This document shows, one piece after another, positions 46,838 to 55,132 of a stretch of DNA of 64,000 nt (within the stretch, counting starts at the first letter, position 1; the number at the start of each line of letters is the position of its first letter). The notes beneath the pieces are model-generated. The model saw only the letters and a list, made by a program, of their open reading frames with translations. It was not told the DNA's origin and did not search any database. Both the position numbers and the translations under genes were made by a program. Source of the DNA: Tenuibacillus multivorans (GTDB taxonomy: Bacteria; Bacillota; Bacilli; Bacillales; Alkalibacillaceae); NCBI RefSeq assembly GCF_900103915.1, contig NZ_FNIG01000007.1:1-64000 (forward strand). Reading direction: 5' to 3'.

Positions 46838-48037
46838 TTAAGAATGCGAGACCTGTTGACGTTTCCTAAATAAATAAACGACAAGACTAATTGACAGGCT
46901 TAACCCAAGTATTGAACCGATGATTGTAACCGTCTGCAGTGGAAAAAGCTCGGCGAAAAAACCAAGCATAAGCGTAAAGACAATTTGAAAGATCGATTGG
47001 ATTATACTTGCCACACTTCCAATTCGCCCCATAATATTGACGGGGACTTGATTTTGGAAAAATGTCGTATAGCCAGCGTTGGCAAATGCCATAAAAAAGC
47101 CTAAAATGATGAACGAGACTAAGGCAGATATAAAGTTAAAGGATGAATAAAACAACACATAACCAACTGATGACAATAGCATACCGCCACCAATGTAATA
47201 ACACAGTTCAACCTTTTTAGCCAGCATTGTCGCCACTAATGCACCAACAATTGAACCTGCGCCTGTGATACTAATTAACAACCCATAATACTCATCTGAT
47301 AACCCTAAATCTTGCTTAATAAAGGTAACTTCCTGAGAATCAAGTGCAAACCCAATTAACATAGTAAGCTGGAACATGAGATATACCGCTACAAAAAAAT
47401 GAGCTTGCTTAAAGAAGGATACGACGACCTTCCAATCATTGAGCCAATTTTGTAAGTGATTGGTGGTTGATTCTTTTTCGGTGGTTTGATCAACATTAGG
47501 CAGACATAAAATGATTATGCCGCAAATGATAAACGTCACAGCATTAATAAAAATACTTAAATCCGTTCCATAGTACATGATTAATACACCGGATAAAGCA
47601 GGACCAAGTAAGAATGCACCAGAACTCATCGTCCCCATCATCGAATTGAATCGTTGTCGCCGTTCTTCTGGAACTAATCTTGTGATATAAACTTGTGACG
47701 TCGGTCCAAAGAATGAACCTACTAAACTTATGATAAATACAACAGAATAGATTCCCCATATATTTTCGATAAATGGCAGAGTCAATACCAAGCCTCCCCT
47801 GATTATATCGACTGATACGAGAAGCTTCCGTTTATTTACCCGGTCGATCACACTTCCAGACCACGTATTCGTCAAAATGGTCGCAATCGGCTTTATGACA
47901 TAAAGACCCGCAACCGCGGCTGCAGACCCCGTTAGATTCAATATGTATAAATTAATCGCAACTAAATAAATCCAATTCCCTAAATATGAGACACCTATCC
48001 CCAAAATGAGCAACAATGGATATTTCCAAGCATTCAT
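46838..48037 (-). CDS. MFS transporter, 12 helices
   Basis: A 399-residue MFS protein of the MefE/enterobactin-exporter-like type with an MFS core (SGSVIDRVNKRKLLVSVD as motif A equivalent, LVPEERRQRFNSM in the middle). Substrate unknown; such proteins often export macrolides or siderophores. The ATG at 48037 follows AGGTGA; a GTG nine bases upstream is less likely. The upstream gap 48038-48223 contains nothing recognisable. Confidence 0.75.
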   Translation of the reverse strand: MNAWKYPLLLILGIGVSYLGNWIYLVAINLYILNLTGSAAAVAGLYVIKPIATILTNTWSGSVIDRVNKRKLLVSVDIIRGGLVLTLPFIENIWGIYSVVFIISLVGSFFGPTSQVYITRLVPEERRQRFNSMMGTMSSGAFLLGPALSGVLIMYYGTDLSIFINAVTFIICGIIILCLPNVDQTTEKESTTNHLQNWLNDWKVVVSFFKQAHFFVAVYLMFQLTMLIGFALDSQEVTFIKQDLGLSDEYYGLLISITGAGSIVGALVATMLAKKVELCYYIGGGMLLSSVGYVLFYSSFNFISALVSFIILGFFMAFANAGYTTFFQNQVPVNIMGRIGSVASIIQSIFQIVFTLMLGFFAELFPLQTVTIIGSILGLSLSISLVVYLFRKRQQVSHS

Positions 48038-48223
48038 CGTTATCACCTACTTTTTTTCAGTGTAACTTAATTTACTGCCTAAATTTGTTGATAATTCGAA
48101 AATTTCTTGAACTAATGGAAATCTTGGTCTTGAAGTGCCTGGCCATATTTGAAATTGTCTAGTTGCCTTAGTGATTCAAAACATAAACAAGGGAATAACG
48201 GAGAGGGAAAATCTATCACGTAT

Positions 48224-48673
48224 TTAGGGTTCATCGTTTAAATCCCTCTCCATTAATGTAGAAATTTTTTGGAAGCCAAGTTTTTCATAAAGATGTTTGA
48301 CAGGATTGCCTGCATAAACGTTTAATTGAACTTTTTCGTGACCCTCTTCTTTCAATTGCTTAAACGCTTTCTTACACAATTTTTCCGCTAAGCCCTTTTT
48401 CCGAAACTTTGGAAGCACATAAATTTCCGGAATAATACCAATAACTTGATCAGTATGATAGTCAAATGTTCTTCCTATACCGACCCATCCTTGGATAACA
48501 TTGTTTTCAATACAGACAAGATAATAACCACCATTGGACAAAAATGGAGACACCATTTCAAGAGCTTTCTCTCTTCGCGGTTCAACATAACCCATAGTAG
48601 CTTCCTCTAATACGTCCAGAGCATGTTTTAATATCTCTTGAGTCTCATTATAAGTAGCTTTTCTGATTGTCAT
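48224..48673 (-). CDS. GNAT-family N-acetyltransferase
   Basis: A 149-residue GNAT enzyme. The acetyl-CoA loop is visible as IYVLPKFRKKGLAEKLCKKA, and the end YEKLGFQKISTLMERDL is typical. Target unknown. The second ATG (48673) has AAGGGAG at good spacing and was chosen over the first at 48679. Confidence 0.82.
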   Translation of the reverse strand: MTIRKATYNETQEILKHALDVLEEATMGYVEPRREKALEMVSPFLSNGGYYLVCIENNVIQGWVGIGRTFDYHTDQVIGIIPEIYVLPKFRKKGLAEKLCKKAFKQLKEEGHEKVQLNVYAGNPVKHLYEKLGFQKISTLMERDLNDEP

Positions 48674-48721
48674 GTCCATCTCCCTTGAATATTAACTGAC
48701 ATAAAGAAAAAACTCATGATT

Positions 48722-48934
48722 CTACTTTTTGATGAATTGAGTAATAAGTGGGTTCACTTGGTTATAAATTTGTTTAACTTGATGTGCAGTAGCTGATATT
48801 TTATTAAAATCCAATTTTCCATCGGGAGTTTGAAATTGAGATATTAAATTTGGCCTAGCAGGAGTTTGTGACCCTTGTGGTGGCCGATGAAAATTCGGCG
48901 GCATCGGTCGCTGTCTCGGACCTCCAGGAAACAT
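48722..48934 (-). CDS. YppG-like small spore-associated protein
   Basis: A 70-residue protein with a Pro/Gln/Arg-rich head (FPGGPRQRPMPPNFHRPPQG) and a helical tail (TAHQVKQIYNQVNPLITQF). The tail recalls the YppG-like family of Bacillus. The role is unknown. The ATG at 48934 has AAGGAG about 11 nt upstream; the GTG at 48946 lies too close to that site. Confidence 0.6.
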   Translation of the reverse strand: MFPGGPRQRPMPPNFHRPPQGSQTPARPNLISQFQTPDGKLDFNKISATAHQVKQIYNQVNPLITQFIKK

Positions 48935-49059
48935 AAAAAACACCACTCCTTACATTTGGTTTTATTATATTCTATTCAAAAAAGTGGTCAGTGGAAAGGT
49001 ATCCGTCCTATTGCTGCAACATTTTTAGTTCATAAAAAATAAAATAAAAAAACTAAACA

Positions 49060-49095
49060 CGAACACTTGTTCTTTTATATTAAAACATGTATACT
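49060..49095 (+). promoter_or_regulatory. LexA-type box over the LAGLIDADG gene promoter
   Basis: CGAACACTTGTTCT (49060-49073) matches 12 of 14 positions of the recalled B. subtilis LexA site CGAACRNRYGTTYC. It overlaps -35 TTGTTC (49067-49072), which is 17 bp from -10 TATACT (49090-49095). DNA damage should therefore induce the gene. Confidence 0.7.
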
Positions 49096-49129
49096 TAATT
49101 TAGACATTTTCGAAAGGGGACGCCATATC

Positions 49130-49525
49130 ATGTTGAAATCTTGGGAAGCAGCTTATTTAGCAGGTATGATCGACGGTGAAGGAACCATTTCATTTAAAAA
49201 TATAGACTCAAAAGGAAAACGAAGCCCAGTTATCACGATCAGTTCTTCTGATTTAAAAATGTTAGTTTATATTCAATCCATTCTAAATGGCAGCTTATCC
49301 AGTAAAAAAATAATCATCACGGAAAGAACGACATATCTATATTCGCTGGAGATCAAGATGAGGGAATCCGTTTATGAAGCTTTAAAGCAAATTCAAACCT
49401 TTCTACATGCTGACATTAAAAAGCAAGAAGTTGACAGCATGTTGGAACAATTTAACCCCAGAATCAGATCTATTTTACCACCAAAAAATGCTTCTAAGGA
49501 TATGTTATTGAAAGAAGCTTATTAA
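49130..49525 (+). CDS. Free-standing LAGLIDADG-motif protein (homing endonuclease-like)
   Basis: A 131-residue protein with one LAGLIDADG motif, AYLAGMIDGEGTISF (about residues 9-23), so it would need to dimerise to form two active sites. The later basic segments (SSKKIIITERTTYL, NPRIRSILPPKNASK) could contact DNA. No intron or intein surrounds it. The ATG at 49130 follows AAAGGGGA. The promoter carries a LexA-type box. Domestication as a damage-induced nuclease or regulator is possible; substrate unknown. Confidence 0.78.
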   Translation: MLKSWEAAYLAGMIDGEGTISFKNIDSKGKRSPVITISSSDLKMLVYIQSILNGSLSSKKIIITERTTYLYSLEIKMRESVYEALKQIQTFLHADIKKQEVDSMLEQFNPRIRSILPPKNASKDMLLKEAY

Positions 49526-49531
49526 AAAAAT

Positions 49532-49567
49532 AAAGCATAAGCTTTCCAAACGGAAAATTTATGCTTT
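49532..49567 (+). terminator. Terminator of the LAGLIDADG gene
   Basis: AAAGCATAA pairs with TTATGCTTT and an inner TTTCC with GGAAA, 6 bp past the stop. Confidence 0.7.
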
Positions 49568-49575
49568 ACGTCACA

Positions 49576-49604
49576 AATAGCCCCAAATAAATATTGGGGC
49601 TATT
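49576..49604 (-). terminator. Terminator of ssrA
   Basis: An 11-bp stem (AATAGCCCCAA and complement) lies 6 bp past the tmRNA 3' end on the minus strand. Confidence 0.85.
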
Positions 49605-49610
49605 TTTAAT

Positions 49611-49964
49611 GGAGACGGTGGGAATCGAACCCACGTCCAAAGATATCGCCACTTAAGTTTCTACGAGCGTAGTCGGTATATTATCATTCGCCAACTCTTC
49701 AGCCTACCGACAGGCTTCCAAGTGGCTAGTCTGATTAGTCTCTTCTAGAATCCTCAGACGGCGAATTCTAGCGTAGCCCGCTCATTTTGAGACCCTTCAA
49801 TCTGCCACACGGGCGATGGCAGGAAGGATCCTGTAGAATCTGCTTACGCAGCTACAGCGAAATCGTTTTGTTTGCCAGTTATTATTAACTGATGACGTTT
49901 TACGAGTCGTCGCTCGGCTCGCTACTTAAGCTCGACCTATCCCTGTCGAATCCGTAACGTCCCC
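49611..49964 (-). ncRNA. ssrA: Transfer-messenger RNA (tmRNA)
   Basis: About 354 nt. The 5' end GGGGACGTTACGGATTCGAC and the 3' end with GGTTCGATTCCCACCGTCTCC pair as the tRNA-like acceptor (GGGGACG with CGTCTCC). The tag frame reads GGC AAA CAA AAC GAT TTC GCT GTA GCT GCG TAA, so the tag is A-GKQNDFAVAA. CCA is not encoded in full. A TATAAT-like -10 lies at 49996-50001, about 32 bp upstream, implying a processed leader. It rescues stalled ribosomes together with SmpB, encoded directly upstream. Confidence 0.97.
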
Positions 49965-50038
49965 GATAAATAACTAATATTCAATTGCAACGTATATTAT
50001 AACACGCGCTTGCTTAATTGAAAATGGAAAAAGTTACT

Positions 50039-50500
50039 TTAATAGCGGTCTTTCATCGCGCGTTCAGCCTCTCGCTTCATCGCTTTTTGCTTTAAGTCTT
50101 CACGTTTATCATATTTCTTTTTACCCTTACCTAAACCAATTAGAAGCTTAGCGACGCCATTTTTAATATAAATTTTTAACGGCACCAGTGAATAGCCTTT
50201 TTGCTGTGTTTGGCCGATGAGCTTGTTAATCTCTTTTTTATGGAGTAAAAGCTTTCTGGCACGTGTTGGATCGTGGTTAAACTGATTGCCCTGTTCATAA
50301 GGTGAAATATGCAAGTTATGAACATAAGCTTCACCTTTTGATATACGTGCGAAAGCATCCTTTAAATTAACACGCCCAGCACGAATGGATTTAATCTCGG
50401 TGCCTTTTAAAACCATTCCTGTTTCATACGTTTCTTCTATAAAATAATCGTGACTAGCTTTACGATTTGTTGCAATGGCATTCGAATCTTTTTTCGCCAT
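50039..50500 (-). CDS. smpB: SsrA-binding protein SmpB
   Basis: A 153-residue SmpB with the beta-barrel core ([30 protein letters not shown]) and the basic C-terminal tail ([23 protein letters not shown]) that enters the ribosomal mRNA channel. It guides tmRNA to stalled ribosomes. It is followed by ssrA on the same strand. GAGGAGG before the ATG. Confidence 0.97.
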   Translation of the reverse strand: MAKKDSNAIATNRKASHDYFIEETYETGMVLKGTEIKSIRAGRVNLKDAFARISKGEAYVHNLHISPYEQGNQFNHDPTRARKLLLHKKEINKLIGQTQQKGYSLVPLKIYIKNGVAKLLIGLGKGKKKYDKREDLKQKAMKREAERAMKDRY

Positions 50501-50644
50501 CTCTCTTCCTCCTCACTGCATAACGTTATTTTACCAAATTCTGAGTGCGTTTTAAACTAAGGAAAAAAGTTAAACTTATAGATAGACATAGACAATTTAA
50601 GTATGGCACTATTAATAGTTAGAACAGATATTGGGGGGTACTAC

Positions 50645-51502
50645 ATGATAGACACCATACAAATCAGACAGCTACGTTTAGAGGATCACGATTTAGTCAA
50701 AAGCATGCAGACAGGAATTGAAGATGATTATATCGTTCGTGTCTTTGAGCGTTTAATTCGAAATGATGTAATATACGGCTTATTTAATGATGATCAGCTT
50801 GTCTCCACTGCTGGCTATTCCCTTTATGCCAATCAATATGCGATGCTTGGCCGATTAAGAAGTGATAATCGTTATAAAGGTAAAGGGTACGCTACTCAGC
50901 TAATTGAGTTCATTATCGAACAATTACAACATGAGAATCACATTAAATGGATTGGTGCCAACACGCAACGTCACAATTTCCCAGCATTGCGTGTGTTAAA
51001 CAAGTTAAATCTGCCTCAGTTAAAAGCGTTACATGGGTCGACGTTAGTTAAGCCTGAGGTTTTAAATTATACACCGGGTGAAAAGTGGACACCTATTGAG
51101 ACGTTAGAAGGTAAAAGAGAAGTTTTATCATCAATCGAGCATAATCCAGACGTTATTTTCCCGTATGAATGTTATTACCCTTTTCCATCTCATCCAAACC
51201 TGTTTAAAGATGATGAGATTAAGGATTGGTATTTCTTCAAAAACCCTAACAATAACCGCTTCATCATCATTAATTTTGATCAAAAGAAACATCAGTACGC
51301 TCATGTCGTTTATCTATGGGATGACGTTTTTACACAGCCTGGACTTTGGGAGACCATCTTAGACACGCACAAGGAATTCCAGAAAACCTATGGCGATGAT
51401 ACGTACGTTTGGATTGATCTAACGGACGAATCAAGAAAAGATGCGTGTGAAGAAGCATTCCAAATTCAAGATCCATGGATTTTGCATGGGAAATGGAAAT
51501 AA
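50645..51502 (+). CDS. GNAT-family acetyltransferase with C-terminal extension
   Basis: A 285-residue protein: an N-terminal GNAT domain (RLRSDNRYKGKGYATQLIEF as the acetyl-CoA loop) and a C-terminal half with a Trp/Tyr-rich segment (YPFPSHPNLFKDDEIKDWYF, DDTYVWIDLTDESRKD) typical of two-domain acetyltransferase-like proteins. Target unknown. It is inserted on the opposite strand between smpB and rnr. The ATG at 50645 follows GGGGGG; an upstream ATG at 50603 has no site. Confidence 0.75.
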   Translation: MIDTIQIRQLRLEDHDLVKSMQTGIEDDYIVRVFERLIRNDVIYGLFNDDQLVSTAGYSLYANQYAMLGRLRSDNRYKGKGYATQLIEFIIEQLQHENHIKWIGANTQRHNFPALRVLNKLNLPQLKALHGSTLVKPEVLNYTPGEKWTPIETLEGKREVLSSIEHNPDVIFPYECYYPFPSHPNLFKDDEIKDWYFFKNPNNNRFIIINFDQKKHQYAHVVYLWDDVFTQPGLWETILDTHKEFQKTYGDDTYVWIDLTDESRKDACEEAFQIQDPWILHGKWK

Positions 51503-51514
51503 TGAAATAGCAGT

Positions 51515-51657
51515 CGCGCATAAATCGAGAGAGGCGCGCATATTTAATAAAATACGCGCATAAAATTCAAAACTCGCGCATAAAAGGAAGACGCTCATAA
51601 ATTCAAAAACGCGCTCTTATATTCACAAACTCGCTCATAAATTCTAAATATCACTCA
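51515..51657. repeat. Array of eight CGCGCA/CGCTCA units with 20-bp period
   Basis: The hexamer CGCGCA (later CGCTCA and variants) begins at 51515, 51535, 51555, 51575, 51592, 51612, 51632 and 51652; seven intervals are 20 bp except one of 17. The unit is roughly CGCGCATAAATTCAAAAC with a drifting second half. It fills the gap between the acetyltransferase gene and the rnr terminator. Confidence 0.85.
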
Positions 51658-51671
51658 ATTCACACATGATA

Positions 51672-51700
51672 AACGCCACAACTCCAAAAGCTGTGGCGTT
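51672..51700. terminator. Bidirectional terminator at the end of rnr
   Basis: AACGCCACA pairs with TGTGGCGTT around an 11-nt loop, with T7 on the plus strand; it also ends the convergent rnr transcript. Confidence 0.8.
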
Positions 51701-51703
51701 TTT

Positions 51704-53911
51704 TTATTTATTCGTCTTGCGTGGTTTTCGATTAAGTTTTTTCGCTTTGATTTCTTTTTTCGGTTCTTTATGTTGATTGTTTGTCATACCGACAATTTCA
51801 AAGTCAATGACACGTTCTTCAATATTGGTATCAATCACGCGTACCCGCACCTCATCTCCAATTCTAAAGATGTTTGCCGTACGTTCACCAATCATCGCTT
51901 GGTGCTTATCATCATAATGGTAATAATCGTCTGTCAGATAGCTGACATGGACCAGACCTTCAATGGTATTTGGCAACTCGACGAATAGACCGAAGTTGGT
52001 GATTGAACTAATGATACCATCAAATTCTTCACCGATTTTATTGCTCATATATTGTGTCATCTTCAGATCATCGGTTTCGCGCTCGGCATCTACAGAGCGG
52101 CGCTCCATATCCGATGTGTGGCGCGCGATATCAGGAAGTTTTTGCTTCCATGTATCCTGTGTTTGATTGCTGAGGTCACCTTCGATTAAATACGTCCGAA
52201 TCAGCCGATGAACGATTAAATCCGGATAACGTCGGATTGGTGATGTAAAGTGGGTATAGAATTTAGTTGCTAACCCAAAGTGACCGACGCTTTCTGGAGC
52301 GTACCGTGCCCGTTGCATTGAACGCAGCATTAATTTCGATACAACTAAGTCCTCTTTATTCCCGCGAATTTCATCTAACACGCCTTGTAAGGCTTTTGGA
52401 TGGATCGAATCTATCGTTCCTTTAACTGTATAGCCTAAGTTAGCGATAAATTCAAAGAACGTCTGTAGCTTCCCAGGGTCCGGGTCTTCGTGAATCCGGT
52501 GTATAAACGGGACGTCCATCCAGTGGAAATGCTCGGCCACTGTTTCATTAGCCGCGAGCATAAAATCCTCAATGATTCGTTCAGCTTCCCCTCGCTCTCG
52601 TAATACGACATCGAGCGGTTCGCCTTGCTCATCGACTAACACTTCTGCTTCTTTGAAATCAAAATCAATCGCACCTCGTGTCATTCGCTTTTGTCGTAAA
52701 ATTCCTGCCAGTTCTTGCATGTCATTAAACATCGGAACGAGCGGTTTATAGCGCTCAAGTAATGCTTCATCCTCTTCTGCCAAAATGCTGTTAACATCGA
52801 TATAGGTCATACGCTCGTTTGTTTTTATGACAGCCTGAAAAATGTCATGATTGACGATATCACCGCTTGCATCGATTTCCATCTCACACCCAAGCGTTAA
52901 CCGATCTACTTGTGGATTTAAGGAACAGATTCCGTTGGATAACCGATGCGGAATCATAGGTACGACACGGTCTGTTAAATAGGTGCTTGTACTTCGTTCA
53001 AAAGCCTCTTTATCAATAGGTGATCCTTCAGTCACATAATAGGAAACGTCTGCAATATAAACCCCTAATTGATAGTTACCATTATCAAGTTTGGATACAT
53101 GAACAGCGTCATCTAAATCCTTCGCATCGGCGCCGTCAATCGTGACAATCCTTTTATCGCGTAAGTCACGTCGCCCTGTAATTTCCTCGTCTGAAATGGT
53201 TTCAGGAACCTCATTAGCGTGCTGTAACGTTTCTTCATCAAAAGTTGCTTTAATCCCGTGCTTATGAATAATCGATAAAATATCAATACCTGGATCATTC
53301 TTATGACCTAAAATTTCGGTAACTTCTCCCTCAGCACTTTTCCGACCATCAGGGTATTCGGTTATTTGAACAATGACTTTATGTCCATCCACTGCCCCAT
53401 TTGAGTATCCTTCTCGGATGAAGATATCATTCGGAATCCGTTTATCATCGGCAATGACAAATCCGAAACGGCCGTTATCCTGATAGGTCCCGACAATTGG
53501 CGCATTATTTCTTTCGATAATACGAACGACAACACCCTCTGGCCGGTTACCACCAACTGAGGCGGCCTCCACTCGCACCAAGACAATGTCACCATTCATC
53601 GCACTCATTAAATCCGTTTGATGAATATATATATCCGATTGGTTTTCATCCTCAGGAATTAAAAAGGCAAACCCTTTCGCATGCATTTGGATACGACCAC
53701 GGATTAAATTCATCTTCTCTGGTAAACCATAACGATTTTTGCGGTTACGTACAAGTTCACCTTTCTCTTCTAGCTCATTGAGTGTTACCATTAATACTTG
53801 CAATTGTTCACTATCTGTCATGTCCAATGCTTCTTGTAAATCCGTCACGCTCATCGGACGTGTCGCATCTTCTTCAAAAAATGTGATTAACTGCTGTTTA
53901 AAATCCTCCAT
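51704..53911 (-). CDS. rnr: Ribonuclease R
   Basis: A 735-residue RNase II family exoribonuclease. An N-terminal winged helix (about 1-65), two cold-shock domains (from [17 protein letters not shown]), the RNB catalytic domain with [16 protein letters not shown] (metal-binding aspartates), an S1 domain ([19 protein letters not shown]) and a basic Lys-rich tail are all seen. It degrades structured RNA and is linked to tmRNA-mediated decay. It follows est by 14 bp. Confidence 0.97.
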   Translation of the reverse strand: MEDFKQQLITFFEEDATRPMSVTDLQEALDMTDSEQLQVLMVTLNELEEKGELVRNRKNRYGLPEKMNLIRGRIQMHAKGFAFLIPEDENQSDIYIHQTDLMSAMNGDIVLVRVEAASVGGNRPEGVVVRIIERNNAPIVGTYQDNGRFGFVIADDKRIPNDIFIREGYSNGAVDGHKVIVQITEYPDGRKSAEGEVTEILGHKNDPGIDILSIIHKHGIKATFDEETLQHANEVPETISDEEITGRRDLRDKRIVTIDGADAKDLDDAVHVSKLDNGNYQLGVYIADVSYYVTEGSPIDKEAFERSTSTYLTDRVVPMIPHRLSNGICSLNPQVDRLTLGCEMEIDASGDIVNHDIFQAVIKTNERMTYIDVNSILAEEDEALLERYKPLVPMFNDMQELAGILRQKRMTRGAIDFDFKEAEVLVDEQGEPLDVVLRERGEAERIIEDFMLAANETVAEHFHWMDVPFIHRIHEDPDPGKLQTFFEFIANLGYTVKGTIDSIHPKALQGVLDEIRGNKEDLVVSKLMLRSMQRARYAPESVGHFGLATKFYTHFTSPIRRYPDLIVHRLIRTYLIEGDLSNQTQDTWKQKLPDIARHTSDMERRSVDAERETDDLKMTQYMSNKIGEEFDGIISSITNFGLFVELPNTIEGLVHVSYLTDDYYHYDDKHQAMIGERTANIFRIGDEVRVRVIDTNIEERVIDFEIVGMTNNQHKEPKKEIKAKKLNRKPRKTNK

Positions 53912-53925
53912 GCTTTCACCTCACT

Positions 53926-54675
53926 CTACGACTTCGACCAATCCAAGCCTTCTAAAAATTGATATACATCCTCGTGTACTTTTCCCTTATAATCACTTAA
54001 CGTAATCACGTGCGGAGCTCCTTCATACCACTTGATATCTTTTTCATCCGCTTCAACATTTTCATAAATATAATCCGCACTATCAGTATTAATCATTTCG
54101 TCCTCTTCTGCCTGTAAAACCAATGTCGGCGCATAAATATGATCGACATGATCATGGATTTCTTTAATTAATTCACTCAACGTTTCAAACGTGTTGTTTG
54201 AGTTTTTCATTAAAGCATCAATTTCTTCTTGGATTTGGTCATCATCCTTTTGTTCTAATTGTTTATATTCTTTCGCAAATTGACGAAAACCTTGCGTCAA
54301 TTCTTCAATGTTATCGAAAAATGCTGGAGCACAAATCGGAATCACGCCTTTAATTGGCTTATTATAAGCTAGCCTTAAGCTTAATGCGCCGCCTAAAGAC
54401 AGGCCCGCCACAGCGATTTCATCATAGCCTAGCTCCTTTAAATGCTCGTATCCATCTAGTGCATCCTGCCACCAATCCTTAGCATTCGTCTTGACTAGCT
54501 CCTCTGGTGGTACACCATGACCTTTATAGACTGGTGCATGAGAGGTATAGCCTTTCTTTTCTAAAAATCGTCCTAGCATCCTGACGTCTGCAGAATTTCC
54601 TGTAAATCCATGTAATAGTAAGACGGCACGGTCTCCTGCTTCAAAGGTAAAAGGTTCTGGTTGTTTAACTTGCAT
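53926..54675 (-). CDS. est: Carboxylesterase (YvaK/Est30-like)
   Basis: A roughly 249-residue alpha/beta hydrolase. The oxyanion region is LLLHGFTGNSADVR, the nucleophile Ser sits in GLSLGGAL, the acid Asp is probably in LQAEEDEMIN and the His in GAPHVITLS. The length and fold match Bacillus Est30/YvaK, and its location between secG and rnr is the conserved one. Physiological substrate unknown. The start (54675 or 54678) follows AAGGAG. Confidence 0.92.
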   Translation of the reverse strand: MQVKQPEPFTFEAGDRAVLLLHGFTGNSADVRMLGRFLEKKGYTSHAPVYKGHGVPPEELVKTNAKDWWQDALDGYEHLKELGYDEIAVAGLSLGGALSLRLAYNKPIKGVIPICAPAFFDNIEELTQGFRQFAKEYKQLEQKDDDQIQEEIDALMKNSNNTFETLSELIKEIHDHVDHIYAPTLVLQAEEDEMINTDSADYIYENVEADEKDIKWYEGAPHVITLSDYKGKVHEDVYQFLEGLDWSKS

Positions 54676-54763
54676 CATAATCTCCTTCCCTGACACGTTC
54701 AATAATTATAATTTTCCCCTTAAACTTAATTGCTAATCATTACCAACATTAAATCACATAAAA

Positions 54764-54789
54764 AAACAGTAAGCTATCACTTACTGTTT
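54764..54789 (-). terminator. Terminator-like hairpin after secG
   Basis: AAACAGTAAG pairs with CTTACTGTTT on either strand, followed by TTTTTT on the minus strand. It lies between secG and est and may attenuate read-through. Confidence 0.8.
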
Positions 54790-54807
54790 CATAAGCTTAT
54801 TTTTTTA

Positions 54808-55041
54808 TTACTGAACAAGGTACCCTAATATAAAGGTAATGACCATAAACGAAATACCTAAAATAATCGTTAATCTGTGTAAAACGCCGTCAATACCGCG
54901 GGCTTTTTGCTTTCCAAAAAGATGCTCAGCACCACCTGAAATCGCCCCAGATAGGCCAGCACTTTTACCAGATTGTAATAAAACAACAACGATAAGTCCG
55001 ATGGTTACAATGAATAATAACGTCACAAAAAATGTATACAT
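54808..55041 (-). CDS. secG: Preprotein translocase subunit SecG
   Basis: A 77-residue SecG with two membrane helices (residues about 1-22 and 52-75) and the conserved [23 protein letters not shown] loop between them. It assists SecYE in protein export. The ATG at 55041 was chosen because AGGAGG is 8 nt upstream; the ATG six bases earlier is too close. Confidence 0.95.
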   Translation of the reverse strand: MYTFFVTLLFIVTIGLIVVVLLQSGKSAGLSGAISGGAEHLFGKQKARGIDGVLHRLTIILGISFMVITFILGYLVQ

Positions 55042-55132
55042 AATCATAGCCTCCTAGTCATACGCACAAATCCATAACATTAATGTAGCATAGAATTGGG
55101 TATTTTGGCAAGATAATTTCCAACTCTTCTAA

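Noticed and set aside
51515-51657. CRISPR array
   Set aside because: The period is only 20 bp with a 6-10 bp conserved part and no distinct unique spacers; no cas genes are present.
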